Origin: Anaerolineae bacterium
GTDB taxonomy: Bacteria; Chloroflexota; Anaerolineae; Aggregatilineales; Phototrophicaceae
Assembly (NCBI GenBank): GCA_022821805.1
Contig: JAJECX010000042.1
Location: 62,001 to 126,000, forward strand
DNA length: 64,000 nucleotides
Direction: 5' to 3'
The notes below the pieces were generated by a model that was given only the letters and a program-made list of their open reading frames with translations, did not search any database and was not told where the DNA came from. Each line of letters opens with the position of its first letter. Within the stretch, counting starts at the first letter, position 1. Positions 26,887 through 35,776 of this stretch are shown here, piece by piece. Both the position numbers and the translations under genes were made by a program.

Positions 26887-29598
26887 GTGGCATCAGCGCT
26901 GGAATACGTCATTCTCGGCACTGTTTATGATGAGCAAGGGTCCAAAAGCCGCAAACTGCTCATGTTCAACGGCGTCCTGCCATCGCTGGACCCCAAGTTT
27001 TACCTTCAGCTGGTCGACTTGGAACCGATGCGGAATAACGATGGCGGCGCTGGTCCGGCGCTGGTCCTGATGGATCATGACAGCGACCGGATGCTGCTGG
27101 CCGCCATCCAGCCCGCCACCGAAGATCCGCAGACATTCACCGATCACTATGTGTTCATTCCGGCGGACGCTTTGGCCGAGTCCGCGCTTCAGCTAGAGCG
27201 CTGGCTGGCATTCTTGCCGGAAGTTTCGCAGGATATCAACCGAACCCTGCCTCTTTTGCAGCCGCCCGATTTCAATTCGATTGAAATCGAGACTCGGGCG
27301 GCGAATCTTCAGCGCCTCCTTGACGAATTACCGGCTGACGGTTTCGACCATGCGCTGACCCTGCTGGGGGCGATAGTGCATGAGCGGCGCCTGGTCATCG
27401 CCCAGTATCCGTGGGATTTCGAGGAGCGGCTCGCCCTGGTTTCCGGGATACAAGCGCTGATTCCCGGGCGGCTGGCCGCGCGCATGACCTTCGCCAGTCA
27501 CGCGCCCGCGTACAGCCAACATCGCCCGCAGCTTACTTTCGACGATGAGAACAAGGAGGCTTCGGACTGGAGCTTTGACTGGTCCGCGCCGACGATTATC
27601 GCCGATGTGTTGGACCATCCTTATATCGCAGTGCTGCGCGCGCTTTGGCAAGGTGATGCCGCAGAATTGGCGGCCGAGATTCAGCCATTGGCGAGGCTGG
27701 CCGATTCGAGCGCGACTGGACCGCTGGAGAAAGAGCTCGCGCGCGTCGCCGATCGCTTTTGGCTCGATCGCCAGGTCCAGGCGCCCGAGGACGACGTCTC
27801 CACCGAAGCGATCATCCGGATCCTGGATGGCGCGAAGCCGCCCAGCGACGAGATGCGCCGCCAATACATCAGAAAGCTGCTGCAAAACGCGCTGAGCGAA
27901 CGAGACTCGGCCGCCGGCGCGCGCGTCGCGGAAGAGCTGGAAAACGATGCGGAACTGGAAAGCGCGCTATCCGACATTTTCGATGAGATGCTGGAAGATC
28001 AGCCCGATTCGGTTTACGTCTTCATTCGCAACAGGCTGATGCATCTGGGCATCGACGAACAGTGGATACCACGGCTGCAAATGGCGGCGCGAAACTCGCT
28101 CGAAGTCGCCATTGAGGAAGGCGATGTCGGCACCCTGGCTGGCTGGCTGGAGTTGATCGCCCATGAGCCGCAAGCTTATCTCCTGCACGATATTTTGCAG
28201 GAAGCAATCCTTTTGGCGAAGCAACGAGCGTACGGCGACGGCGAGCTCGGCATCCATCTGATTCTAATCGCAGTGCGACGCGTGCCCGAAATCGTCGACG
28301 CGCTCTATGAAGACGAGCTGCTAATAGACGCATTGGATGCAGACGTGCGGATCGCGCTGCAAAATCCGACGGCGGATGCGCTGGAGCGGCTGATTGATGA
28401 GCGCGCCGAGTATTTCTTGCTTGCCCTGTATCACGGCATCAAGGTGTCCGATGAGGTCCTGGTCACGCTAGCTACCATAAAGCGGCTATGGTCGCTTTAC
28501 AAATCCGAACAGAGAGTGAATCTCCCAGCCGTGTATCGTCCGCCGGCGGTTTCGCGCTTGCTGGCGACCGAGGCAAGCCATCAGTTGACGGAAGAGGCGG
28601 TCGAATACCTATTCGAGAGCATCATCGCCGGCGATGATCGCAAGTTGATCGCAGACAGCGCGCGTCATTTAGCCAATTGCGAGTTGCTCTTCCCGCGATT
28701 GAGCCATGCGCTGGCGAGAGACTCGCTGCCCATGGACAAAGTGCTGTCCATCATGCACGCGGTCAGCAATATCAAGAGCGCGCCGGCGCATGAAGTGATC
28801 GACACCTACTTCACGCTGCTCGATTATTATCAATGGGAGCCGCAGACGCAGCGCTTGATGGAAGCGCTGTCTCGCCTGATGGCGAAGCACCACGAAGCGC
28901 GGGTTTCGTTCCGGCATTTGTGGCGGCTGTTTGATGCCTGCCATGCGCTGGAGATTGAAGGCGCGACGCGTGTATCCATGACGCACTTGCTGCTGCAGTA
29001 TGGGGAGGAAGAAGACCTTTCCAGAGTAGTGGACGGCCTGGCGCGGATCTGTGGGCAAATCGGCTGGAGCAAGCCCCTGAGCGCTGCCGTAAACTCCTGG
29101 TGGCGCAATTATACCCATGGCTTGAGCCTCACACAGCTGCAGCGCCTGGAGCGCGAACTGGAGCCGCAGCGGCAATTGGAGGCGCAAAAGCACATATTAT
29201 ATTCGGTGCTGGCGATGCGGCGCTGGCTGCACAGCCAGGACCCGGTTGAACTGGCGGAATCGATAAACGCGACTTTCACAATCCTCGAACATATCGCCGA
29301 AGCCTTTGATGCCGAGCATATCCATGAGATCGACTCGCATACGATTCGGCGCGAACTGGATGAAGTCGGGCGCGGGCTCTCGTCCGAGCAGCGCCATATA
29401 TTGGCGAACAACCTGCGCAACCTCGCTCATCGCATCACACAAATGGCGGAGAAACGCAGCAAACGCTCGCTGATCCGCAGCGACGACAGCATCGAGCGTC
29501 AGCTGCAGCATGGCGAGGCTGATCCGCAGGGGTCGATCGATATGATGAAGTGGATCGCCGGTTATCTGGACGGCGCCCATGCCGAGAGCGAAGATTGA
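26887..29598 (+). CDS. Large GAP1-like protein of unknown function
   Basis: 903 residues, GTG start, no signal peptide or membrane segment, and highly alpha-helical after residue 250. The N-terminal 220 residues (ALEYVILGTVYDEQG, then LLGAIVHERRLVIAQ and ALIPGRLAARMTFASHAPAY) resemble, from memory, the N-terminal module of GTPase-associated protein 1 (GAP1) of actinobacterial conflict systems. The rest looks like helical-repeat scaffold. The gene has its own promoter and is followed 47 bases later by the type III RM locus, so it may belong to a defence module. No catalytic motif is visible. The GAP1 link is tentative. Confidence 0.6.
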   Translation: MASALEYVILGTVYDEQGSKSRKLLMFNGVLPSLDPKFYLQLVDLEPMRNNDGGAGPALVLMDHDSDRMLLAAIQPATEDPQTFTDHYVFIPADALAESALQLERWLAFLPEVSQDINRTLPLLQPPDFNSIEIETRAANLQRLLDELPADGFDHALTLLGAIVHERRLVIAQYPWDFEERLALVSGIQALIPGRLAARMTFASHAPAYSQHRPQLTFDDENKEASDWSFDWSAPTIIADVLDHPYIAVLRALWQGDAAELAAEIQPLARLADSSATGPLEKELARVADRFWLDRQVQAPEDDVSTEAIIRILDGAKPPSDEMRRQYIRKLLQNALSERDSAAGARVAEELENDAELESALSDIFDEMLEDQPDSVYVFIRNRLMHLGIDEQWIPRLQMAARNSLEVAIEEGDVGTLAGWLELIAHEPQAYLLHDILQEAILLAKQRAYGDGELGIHLILIAVRRVPEIVDALYEDELLIDALDADVRIALQNPTADALERLIDERAEYFLLALYHGIKVSDEVLVTLATIKRLWSLYKSEQRVNLPAVYRPPAVSRLLATEASHQLTEEAVEYLFESIIAGDDRKLIADSARHLANCELLFPRLSHALARDSLPMDKVLSIMHAVSNIKSAPAHEVIDTYFTLLDYYQWEPQTQRLMEALSRLMAKHHEARVSFRHLWRLFDACHALEIEGATRVSMTHLLLQYGEEEDLSRVVDGLARICGQIGWSKPLSAAVNSWWRNYTHGLSLTQLQRLERELEPQRQLEAQKHILYSVLAMRRWLHSQDPVELAESINATFTILEHIAEAFDAEHIHEIDSHTIRRELDEVGRGLSSEQRHILANNLRNLAHRITQMAEKRSKRSLIRSDDSIERQLQHGEADPQGSIDMMKWIAGYLDGAHAESED

Positions 29599-29645
29599 AC
29601 CGTTTAGTCGCAGTTTGTTAGAATCTGGCGGTAGGAGGGAATCTC

Positions 29646-30830
29646 ATGCCGACCCTGGATTTCAAGGGCAAGAACCACATCTACGCCCATCATCTCACCG
29701 TGCCGTATCGACCGCTCAAACTAGACAAGTCGCGCTCAATTCTCACCCCCACCCCAACCCCCCTCAGTCCCCCCAATGAATTGGGGGGAAGCCAGCCGGA
29801 AGCGCCAGCGGCCGAGATCCCGTTGACCGACCAGAATCTCATCATTCACGGCGACAACCTGCATGCCCTAAAAGCGCTGTTGCCCCACTACGCCGGGCGC
29901 GTGAAGTGCATCTACATCGACCCGCCATATAACACAGGCAACGAAGGCTGGGTATACAACGATAAAGTCAACAGCCCCTTGATGCAGGACTGGTTTGAGA
30001 AGCAAAGTCCGGTAGATGGTGAGGACCTGGAAAGGCACGAAAAATGGCTTTGCATGATGTGGCCCCGTTTGCATTTGCTGCGCGATTTATTGCGAGATGA
30101 CGGCGTGATCTTTGTGAGTATTGATGATAATGAGGTGCATCATCTACGGATGATGATGGACGAGATCTTCGGCGAGGAGAATTTCCGAAATAATATTGTC
30201 ATCCGTCGAGGGGTCAAAAGCGTCCAGGCCCAGTTTGAGTTCGTTGATAGGCTAAATTCGGGTGCGGAATTCATATTGTTTTACAGCAAGAATCCAGACA
30301 CAAGATTTAGACATCTTACGGTTGAGGTTAATTCAAAAGTCTCGGGGAGTTGGAACAACCATTGGCGAGGAACTGATCGACCGACTATGCGATATGAATT
30401 GATGGGAATTGTTCCAAAAACAGGACAATGGCGTTGGGCTAAAGTACGAAGCGAAGTCGCTATCGGAAACTATATGCTGATGGAAGAAGAATGTGGTGAA
30501 AACGCTAGTCAAGATGCGATTGATGAGTGGTGGTTCGCGCAGTCTCCAAAGAAGTTGGATCTACTCCGCCTTTCTTCAACGGGACGTCCAGAACATTATG
30601 TCCCGCCATCTAGTCGAAAAATTCTAAGTTCATTGTGGACAGACAAAACTATAAACGAATCAAACTCGCTACGAAAGAACTTCGATATTCAACTGGAGAA
30701 TCCTAAGCGGACCACCATAATCCAACGAATACTTGAATATATTACCACAACACAACACAACACAACACAACACAACACAACACAACACAACACAACACAA
30801 CACAACACAACACAAGAACATCTATTCTAA
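29646..30830 (+). CDS. mod: Type III DNA methyltransferase Mod, N-terminal part (phase-variable, frame OFF as read)
   Basis: As read, 394 residues ending in HNTTQ repeats and a premature TAA. Motif IV DPPYNTG is at residues 92-98, followed by the HEKWLCMMWPRLHLLRDLL and GVIFVSIDDNE segments typical of beta-class N6-adenine methyltransferases. The target-recognition region (about 180-365) is visibly AT-richer than the flanks. A run of 14 CACAA units (30746-30815) then throws the frame off, and AdoMet motif FAGSGTT lies downstream in another frame. Removing one unit or adding two joins them into a 592-residue protein (one unit fewer), a normal Mod size. A Thr/Pro insert at residues 33-55 comes from a palindromic repeat. 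Confidence 0.9.
   Translation: MPTLDFKGKNHIYAHHLTVPYRPLKLDKSRSILTPTPTPLSPPNELGGSQPEAPAAEIPLTDQNLIIHGDNLHALKALLPHYAGRVKCIYIDPPYNTGNEGWVYNDKVNSPLMQDWFEKQSPVDGEDLERHEKWLCMMWPRLHLLRDLLRDDGVIFVSIDDNEVHHLRMMMDEIFGEENFRNNIVIRRGVKSVQAQFEFVDRLNSGAEFILFYSKNPDTRFRHLTVEVNSKVSGSWNNHWRGTDRPTMRYELMGIVPKTGQWRWAKVRSEVAIGNYMLMEEECGENASQDAIDEWWFAQSPKKLDLLRLSSTGRPEHYVPPSSRKILSSLWTDKTINESNSLRKNFDIQLENPKRTTIIQRILEYITTTQHNTTQHNTTQHNTTQHNTTQEHLF
29738..29789. repeat. C-rich palindromic insertion within mod
   Basis: CTCACCCCCACCCC-type sequence leads into a perfect 10-base inverted repeat TCCCCCCAAT / ATTGGGGGGA around GA (29768-29789). It is translated in frame as TPTPTPLSPPNELGG between two conserved Mod segments. 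It looks like a small intergenic-type repeat that landed in the gene without breaking it. Confidence 0.6.
30746..30815. repeat. (CACAA)14 pentanucleotide repeat, phase-variation tract
   Basis: Fourteen perfect CACAA units lie inside the mod reading frame. The repeat has no stop in any plus-strand frame and always encodes H-N-T-T-Q. Because five is not a multiple of three, each unit change shifts the frame. Thirteen or sixteen units would be ON, and fourteen is OFF. This is the layout of slipped-strand switches in known phase-variable mod genes. Confidence 0.95.
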
Positions 30831-31429
30831 ATGAACCTGACATCATTCTCGATTCCTTCGCCGGCAGTGGCACCACGGCCCACGCCGTTCTCGCGTTGAA
30901 CAAAGAAGACGGCGGCAACCGGCGTTTCATCCTGGTGGAATGCGAGGACTATGCGGACACGATTACGGCCGAGCGCGTCCGCCGCGTCATCCGAGGCGTC
31001 CCGAATGCAAAGGACAAACAGCTAAGAGATGGGCTGGGCGGCTCATTCGCTTATTGCACACTCGGCGAAGCGATAGATGTGGACAGCCTCTTGGAGGGCG
31101 AGGCGCTGCCGTCATATTCGGATCTCGCCAGCTACCTGCTGCACACAGCGACCGGGATTTCCGCTTCGCCGGGCGACTTGCAATCAAGCGATGACGACGG
31201 ACATTTCTACTCCAGCGACGAAAAAGACTATTACCTCATTTATGAGCCAAGCATAGAGTTTCTGCGCAGTGGCGACGCGGCCCTAAATTTGGAACGGGCG
31301 GAGCGCATCCGCGAAAAGGGTCGTTCGGCGGTGGTCTTCGCGGCGGCGGATTACATCGGACAGCGCCAGCTTAGCCAGTGGAATATCACCTTCTGCCAAC
31401 TGCCTTATGAATTAGGCTTCGGGGGCTGA
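30815..31429 (+). CDS. mod: Type III DNA methyltransferase Mod, C-terminal part (out of frame)
   Basis: This 205-codon open frame continues Mod after the repeat. It reads NEPDIILDSFAGSGTTAHAV, the AdoMet-binding motif I that beta-class enzymes carry after DPPY. Then come NRRFILVECEDYADTITAERVRRVIRG and a C-terminal domain ending QLPYELGFGG. There is no well-placed start codon, only a TTG at 30896 that would lose motif I, so it is probably not translated alone. The sequence shows no decay, which argues for a switchable gene over a dead one. The stop lies 3 bases before the res GTG. Confidence 0.88.
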   Translation, partial: RTSILNEPDIILDSFAGSGTTAHAVLALNKEDGGNRRFILVECEDYADTITAERVRRVIRGVPNAKDKQLRDGLGGSFAYCTLGEAIDVDSLLEGEALPSYSDLASYLLHTATGISASPGDLQSSDDDGHFYSSDEKDYYLIYEPSIEFLRSGDAALNLERAERIREKGRSAVVFAAADYIGQRQLSQWNITFCQLPYELGFGG

Positions 31430-31432
31430 ATC

Positions 31433-33943
31433 GTGGAACTCAAAGATTATCAGATAAAGGCGCTGGAAGCATTTGAAGACTACTTCGAGGCTTTGACGCG
31501 CAACGATCGGGAAGGTCAAGCGCAGGCGGCAAAATATCAAGACGCGGACTTGCCTATGCCCGAAGATGCGCTCGACTTCCCCCGGAAGACCTGGCACGAG
31601 CTGGCTGAAGTGGGCAAGGTCGCTGATAGAAGATATGCGGCGCGGCTTGATGGCAGGCAGCGTCACATCCCGCACGTCTGCTTCAAAGTGCCGACGGGCG
31701 GCGGCAAGACCTTGCTTGCGGCCGAGGCTTTGGGCCGGATTCAGCATCCGACGGGGCTGGTCTTGTGGATTGTGCCAACGCGCGCCATCTACCGGCAAAC
31801 GAAAGACGCGCTCTGGAATCGAGAACATCCGTACCGCCAGCGCCTGGAACGAGCCAGCGGCGGACGCGTAAAAATGCTGGAAAAGGACGACCGCTTTCAG
31901 CCAGCCGACCTCGCCAATTATCTTTGCGTCATGCTCTTGATGTTTCCGGCCGCCAACCGCCAAAAGGGCAAAGAGTTTCTGCGTTTCTTCCGCGATTCGG
32001 GACGTTATCATTCCTTTTTCCCCGATAGCGACACCGCGCTTTATGACGCTCGCCTGCTGCGGAAATATCCGGATCTTGACGCGGAAGACGGTCCGGTCAA
32101 ACACAGTTTATTCAATGTCATCAAAATCCAGCGACCTGTCGTCATTCTGGACGAAGCTCACAAAGCGTATGGGAAAAAATTGGAAGGCGCGCAGCAGTTC
32201 GCCGCTTCGATCAATCGTTTGAATCCGCGCCTGGTGCTTGAGTTTTCCGCCACGCCTAACTCGAACATTAGCAATTTGCTGGTTGATATAACGGGCGTGG
32301 AGCTCAAAGCCGAAGAAATGATCAAGATGCCGGTGCAGGTTTTCAGCCCGGATAAAACCGAGTGGCAAGACACCTTGTCAGCCGCCGCCGAAGAACTGAG
32401 CGAAACGAACAATGCGGCGCTGTCCCTGCAACAGCAAGAAGATCGTTACATTCGGCCGATTGCGGTGGTGCGGGTAGAGCGGACGGGGCGCGACCAGCGA
32501 GACGGCTTTCGCGTTCACGCCGAAGATGTACGCGAATACTTGATCCAAAACCTGAGTGTTCCGCCAAATGCAATTCGCGTCAAATCCGCCGAAAAGGATG
32601 AATTGGGGCGCGAGGACTTGCTGTCTGAAACAAGCGAGGTTCGCTGGATCATCACGAAAGCGGCGCTGATGGAAGGCTGGGATTGTCCATTCGCCTATTT
32701 GTTGGTGCTTCTCGACAACACGCGTTCGCAAAATGCCCTTACGCAGCTTGTGGGTAGAATCTTGCGCCAGCCCCAAGCCCGGCTCACAGGGGTCGAGGCC
32801 TTGGACCGCTGTTATGTCTACTGCTGGAATCTTGATGTGCTTAAAGCGGTGGACCAAGTGAGACAAGGCTTGCAAGACGAAGGGCTTACCGGCTTGATGG
32901 ATCAAGTCCAAAGCATGGATGGCAGCGATCCAACTCAACGCAAGATCTCTATTCCGAGACGAGAGCCATTTAGAGGATTAGACATCAAGATTCCGAAAGT
33001 GCTGCACCGGTATCGCGACGGCTGGCGAAAATTGGATCATCTGCAAGATATTCTGACGGAAGTCAATTGGGATGAAGTTCATCTGCCGCCAATCCATCAA
33101 TATACGCACGATCCGCCGCGCATGCATCTCGCGGAGGTTGATGTCGACAATGAGCGTCCCGTTTACTTTCGTTCAGAGGAACTGGAAATAGACAGGACAC
33201 CGCGCATATCCTGGTTCACGCGGCGACTTTCCGATATCGTGCCTAACCCATGGATAGCCGCCAAATTCGTACTGGAACTATTTGACAAGCTAAAAGACAG
33301 TGGCCGGTCGGATGAGGACATTTTCGATAATCGAGCTGGATACGCTGAGCAATTGAGAGAACACTTGAGCAGCGAGTACAATCGGCTGTGCAAGGCGATC
33401 TATGAGAAAAAACTCCAGGATGGGATTATCCGCTTTGACTTTTACACCGAGCCAAGTCACCGTCTGCCCGACGAGATCCCATTGATGATTGCAGATAAAG
33501 ACCACACATTGGAACGTGGCGGTACACCGGCGCAACTGAGTCTCTTTGACAAAGTTTTCGAAAAGCAATTTGACTCGGAACTGGAAATGGACTTCGCTTT
33601 CCATTTGGATAAGCAACTGAAAATGCGGACGGAAGAGCAGCCGGAGAATCAATCGCGTCAATGGTGGCACCGGAATCAGCGGGAATACTACGTGCTGGGA
33701 TGGCGGCGTGACAGGATTTATCCTGATTTTGTAGCATTTGGTGATATAAGCCTCAATATTTTTGAGACAAAAGGCGACCATCTGCGAGGCAATCCGGATA
33801 CGGAATACAAAACCGACGTATTCCAGCTTTTGCAGCAGCACTTCAACGATAGACACCGCCAGGTGCGGATAGAAGAGCATCAACACCGAAAAGGGAAGTT
33901 TGCCATAGTTTACGAATCGGAGTTTCCGACGATTAGTTACTAA
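31433..33943 (+). CDS. res: Type III restriction enzyme Res subunit
   Basis: 836 residues, GTG start 3 bases after the mod stop. An SF2 helicase core has Walker A PTGGGKTLLA (about residue 85), DEAH box VILDEAHKAYG, LEFSATPN (motif III) and QLVGRILRQP (motif VI). The C-terminal nuclease has a PD-(D/E)XK layout: IYPDFVAF then LNIFETKG near residues 760-780. Res with Mod cuts DNA at inversely oriented unmethylated sites, usually 25-27 bases away. Length is slightly below the typical 900-1000. Res needs Mod for target recognition, so Mod OFF should silence restriction too. Confidence 0.93.
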   Translation: MELKDYQIKALEAFEDYFEALTRNDREGQAQAAKYQDADLPMPEDALDFPRKTWHELAEVGKVADRRYAARLDGRQRHIPHVCFKVPTGGGKTLLAAEALGRIQHPTGLVLWIVPTRAIYRQTKDALWNREHPYRQRLERASGGRVKMLEKDDRFQPADLANYLCVMLLMFPAANRQKGKEFLRFFRDSGRYHSFFPDSDTALYDARLLRKYPDLDAEDGPVKHSLFNVIKIQRPVVILDEAHKAYGKKLEGAQQFAASINRLNPRLVLEFSATPNSNISNLLVDITGVELKAEEMIKMPVQVFSPDKTEWQDTLSAAAEELSETNNAALSLQQQEDRYIRPIAVVRVERTGRDQRDGFRVHAEDVREYLIQNLSVPPNAIRVKSAEKDELGREDLLSETSEVRWIITKAALMEGWDCPFAYLLVLLDNTRSQNALTQLVGRILRQPQARLTGVEALDRCYVYCWNLDVLKAVDQVRQGLQDEGLTGLMDQVQSMDGSDPTQRKISIPRREPFRGLDIKIPKVLHRYRDGWRKLDHLQDILTEVNWDEVHLPPIHQYTHDPPRMHLAEVDVDNERPVYFRSEELEIDRTPRISWFTRRLSDIVPNPWIAAKFVLELFDKLKDSGRSDEDIFDNRAGYAEQLREHLSSEYNRLCKAIYEKKLQDGIIRFDFYTEPSHRLPDEIPLMIADKDHTLERGGTPAQLSLFDKVFEKQFDSELEMDFAFHLDKQLKMRTEEQPENQSRQWWHRNQREYYVLGWRRDRIYPDFVAFGDISLNIFETKGDHLRGNPDTEYKTDVFQLLQQHFNDRHRQVRIEEHQHRKGKFAIVYESEFPTISY

Positions 33944-34056
33944 TCTCCGCACCCCCGCTGCCAAGATTGACGCCGCAATCCGGTATTAACATTTATTCTG
34001 TTTTCAAAGTAAAATCTGACCGTCCTTGTACCGGCGCTAAGGAGAAACTCTGGCGC

Positions 34057-34404
34057 ATGGAAAAACTGTTCACCTATGGCACGCTGCGGGATCCAGCAAC
34101 GCAGCAGAAGCTGTTGGGTCGCACATTGGGCGAGGGCGCGCCCGATACATTGCGCGGCTACCGGCTGGCGAAGCTCACCGGCATTCACGATGTCTACTCC
34201 ATCTTGCAGCCGCATGCCGGCGCCACGGTCGAGGGCACGCTTTTCGAAGTCACCACCGAAGAACTCGCCCATCTCGACGCTTACGAAGGCGACGCCTATA
34301 TGCGGGTGAGCGTAAGGCTCGTCAGCAAGACGCGCGCCTGGGCGTATACGGAAAATCCCAAGTCTAGCTTTCGCATACACATTGAGCCGCCAGATTCCCC
34401 CTGA
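34057..34404 (+). CDS. Gamma-glutamylcyclotransferase-like (GGCT/AIG2) protein
   Basis: 115 residues. The start at ATG 34057 gives the family opening MEKLFTYGTLRDP, with the YGTL nucleotide-like loop. The expected acid residue is in LDAYEGDAYMRVSV (YEG motif). Family members cyclise gamma-glutamyl-amines or peptides to 5-oxoproline. Upstream in-frame codons (from 33967) lack family similarity. AGGAG lies 13 bases before the ATG, rather far. It is probably a stand-alone gene. Confidence 0.8.
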   Translation: MEKLFTYGTLRDPATQQKLLGRTLGEGAPDTLRGYRLAKLTGIHDVYSILQPHAGATVEGTLFEVTTEELAHLDAYEGDAYMRVSVRLVSKTRAWAYTENPKSSFRIHIEPPDSP

Positions 34405-34546
34405 AGTTCAGTTCATCCACAAAACAAATGCTCCATCCGGTCCGCGCGCGTCGCAGGCTAGCGCATTGAAGCCGTCTGTGGCATAAAGACGCCAGCGCGC
34501 GGAAAAAAGCGTGAACGCGGAACGGCATCAGCAAGGAAATCGCGAT

Positions 34547-35722
34547 ATGATCGAGCTCGGCATAGGCGTAATTGGCATGGGCTGGATGGGGCAGGTTCAC
34601 GCGCGCTCCTACAGCCTGGCGCGGCAGCGCTTCCCCGATGCTGGCTTATCGGCGCGGCTGGTCATCTGCTCTGACAATGTCAAAGAGCGAGCGGAAAACG
34701 CGCGCGAGCTGCTCGGCTTCGCCGAAGCCACGGAGCGCTGGGAGAATGTCATTGAGCATCCCGATGTGCAAATCGTGAATATCGCAGCGCCGAATCATCT
34801 TCATGTCGAGATCGTGGAGGGGGCCGCTGCCGCTGGGAAACATATCTTCTGCGAAAAACCCGTCGGGCGAAGTCCGCTGGAAACAGCGAAAATTGAATCC
34901 AGCGCGCGAAATGCCGGCGTCTTGAGCTTCGTCGGCTTCAATTATCGCTGGGCGCCGCTGGTCATTCACGCGAAGAAGTTGATCGCTGAAGGCGCGCTGG
35001 GCGATCTGACGCAGTATCGCGGCCGCTTCTTCAGCATGTACGGCAGCGATCCGATGGGACTGCTTTCCTGGCGCTTCAAGCGCGAGATCGCCGGCTACGG
35101 CGCGCTGGGCGATATCCTGGCGCATGTGACCGATATGGCGCTTTACCTCAACGGCGGCGTCAAGCGGCTGGTCAGCAACTCGCATACCTTCATCGCCGAA
35201 CGTCCCCTGCCGATTCCCGGCAAAGGCACGCATTACTCGCGCGGCGCGCCCGATGATCCAACCGGTCCGGTCACAAATGAGGATTATGTCGGCGCGCTGC
35301 TGGAATTCGAAAATGGCGCGCGCGGCGCGGTCGAAGCCTCGCGCTCGATTTTCGGACCGAAGAATCAGATGGCATTCGAGCTTAACGGAACCAAAGGCGC
35401 GATCAGTTGGGATTTCGAACAGATGAATGAGCTGCAGCTCTACCTGCCCGGCGAGGATCGCGGGCATGATGGCTTCACCCGTTTGGTCGGCGGCGATCAG
35501 TATCCCTATCACGGCAACTTCAATCCGGGCGAAGGAAGCGGTCTCGGTTATGAAGATATGAAAGTAATCGAAGCCTTCAACTTTCTCCAATCGGTTGCCG
35601 AGGGGCAACAGCGCGCGCCTGGATTGGGCGAGGCACTGGCGGTGGCCGAAGTACACGCGGCGATGACCCGCTCCTGGGAGAGCGGCGCCTGGGAAGATGT
35701 CACCCGTTTGCGTGTGGATTGA
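34547..35722 (+). CDS. Gfo/Idh/MocA family oxidoreductase
   Basis: 391 residues. ATG 34547 has AAGGA 9 bases upstream and starts directly with the Rossmann motif GVIGMGWMG. An upstream in-frame GTG at 34511 would add 12 residues. The EKP motif (IFCEKPVG) and the FNYRWAP segment mark the substrate and nicotinamide site of the family. Members interconvert sugar or cyclitol alcohols and ketones with NAD(P). The C-terminal part contains [17 protein letters not shown]. The substrate is unknown; sugar or inositol metabolism fits the window. Confidence 0.88.
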   Translation: MIELGIGVIGMGWMGQVHARSYSLARQRFPDAGLSARLVICSDNVKERAENARELLGFAEATERWENVIEHPDVQIVNIAAPNHLHVEIVEGAAAAGKHIFCEKPVGRSPLETAKIESSARNAGVLSFVGFNYRWAPLVIHAKKLIAEGALGDLTQYRGRFFSMYGSDPMGLLSWRFKREIAGYGALGDILAHVTDMALYLNGGVKRLVSNSHTFIAERPLPIPGKGTHYSRGAPDDPTGPVTNEDYVGALLEFENGARGAVEASRSIFGPKNQMAFELNGTKGAISWDFEQMNELQLYLPGEDRGHDGFTRLVGGDQYPYHGNFNPGEGSGLGYEDMKVIEAFNFLQSVAEGQQRAPGLGEALAVAEVHAAMTRSWESGAWEDVTRLRVD

Positions 35723-35776
35723 GGCGAGCCAGACTTAGCATGTGTCGAGACTTGAATGTTGGTTACAGGTAGCGCG

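Noticed and set aside
30746..30815. Possible CRISPR-like or replication-origin iteron array
   Set aside because: The units are 5 bases with no spacers and lie inside an interrupted mod gene. A simple sequence repeat explains them better.
30831..30895. Re-initiation at ATG 30831 to make the C-terminal Mod half
   Set aside because: That ATG is in the wrong frame for FAGSGTT and hits a stop after about 20 codons.
30742..30930. Cysteine/valine/leucine-rich minus-strand frame across the repeat
   Set aside because: It is merely the reverse translation of the CACAA repeat and has no start context.
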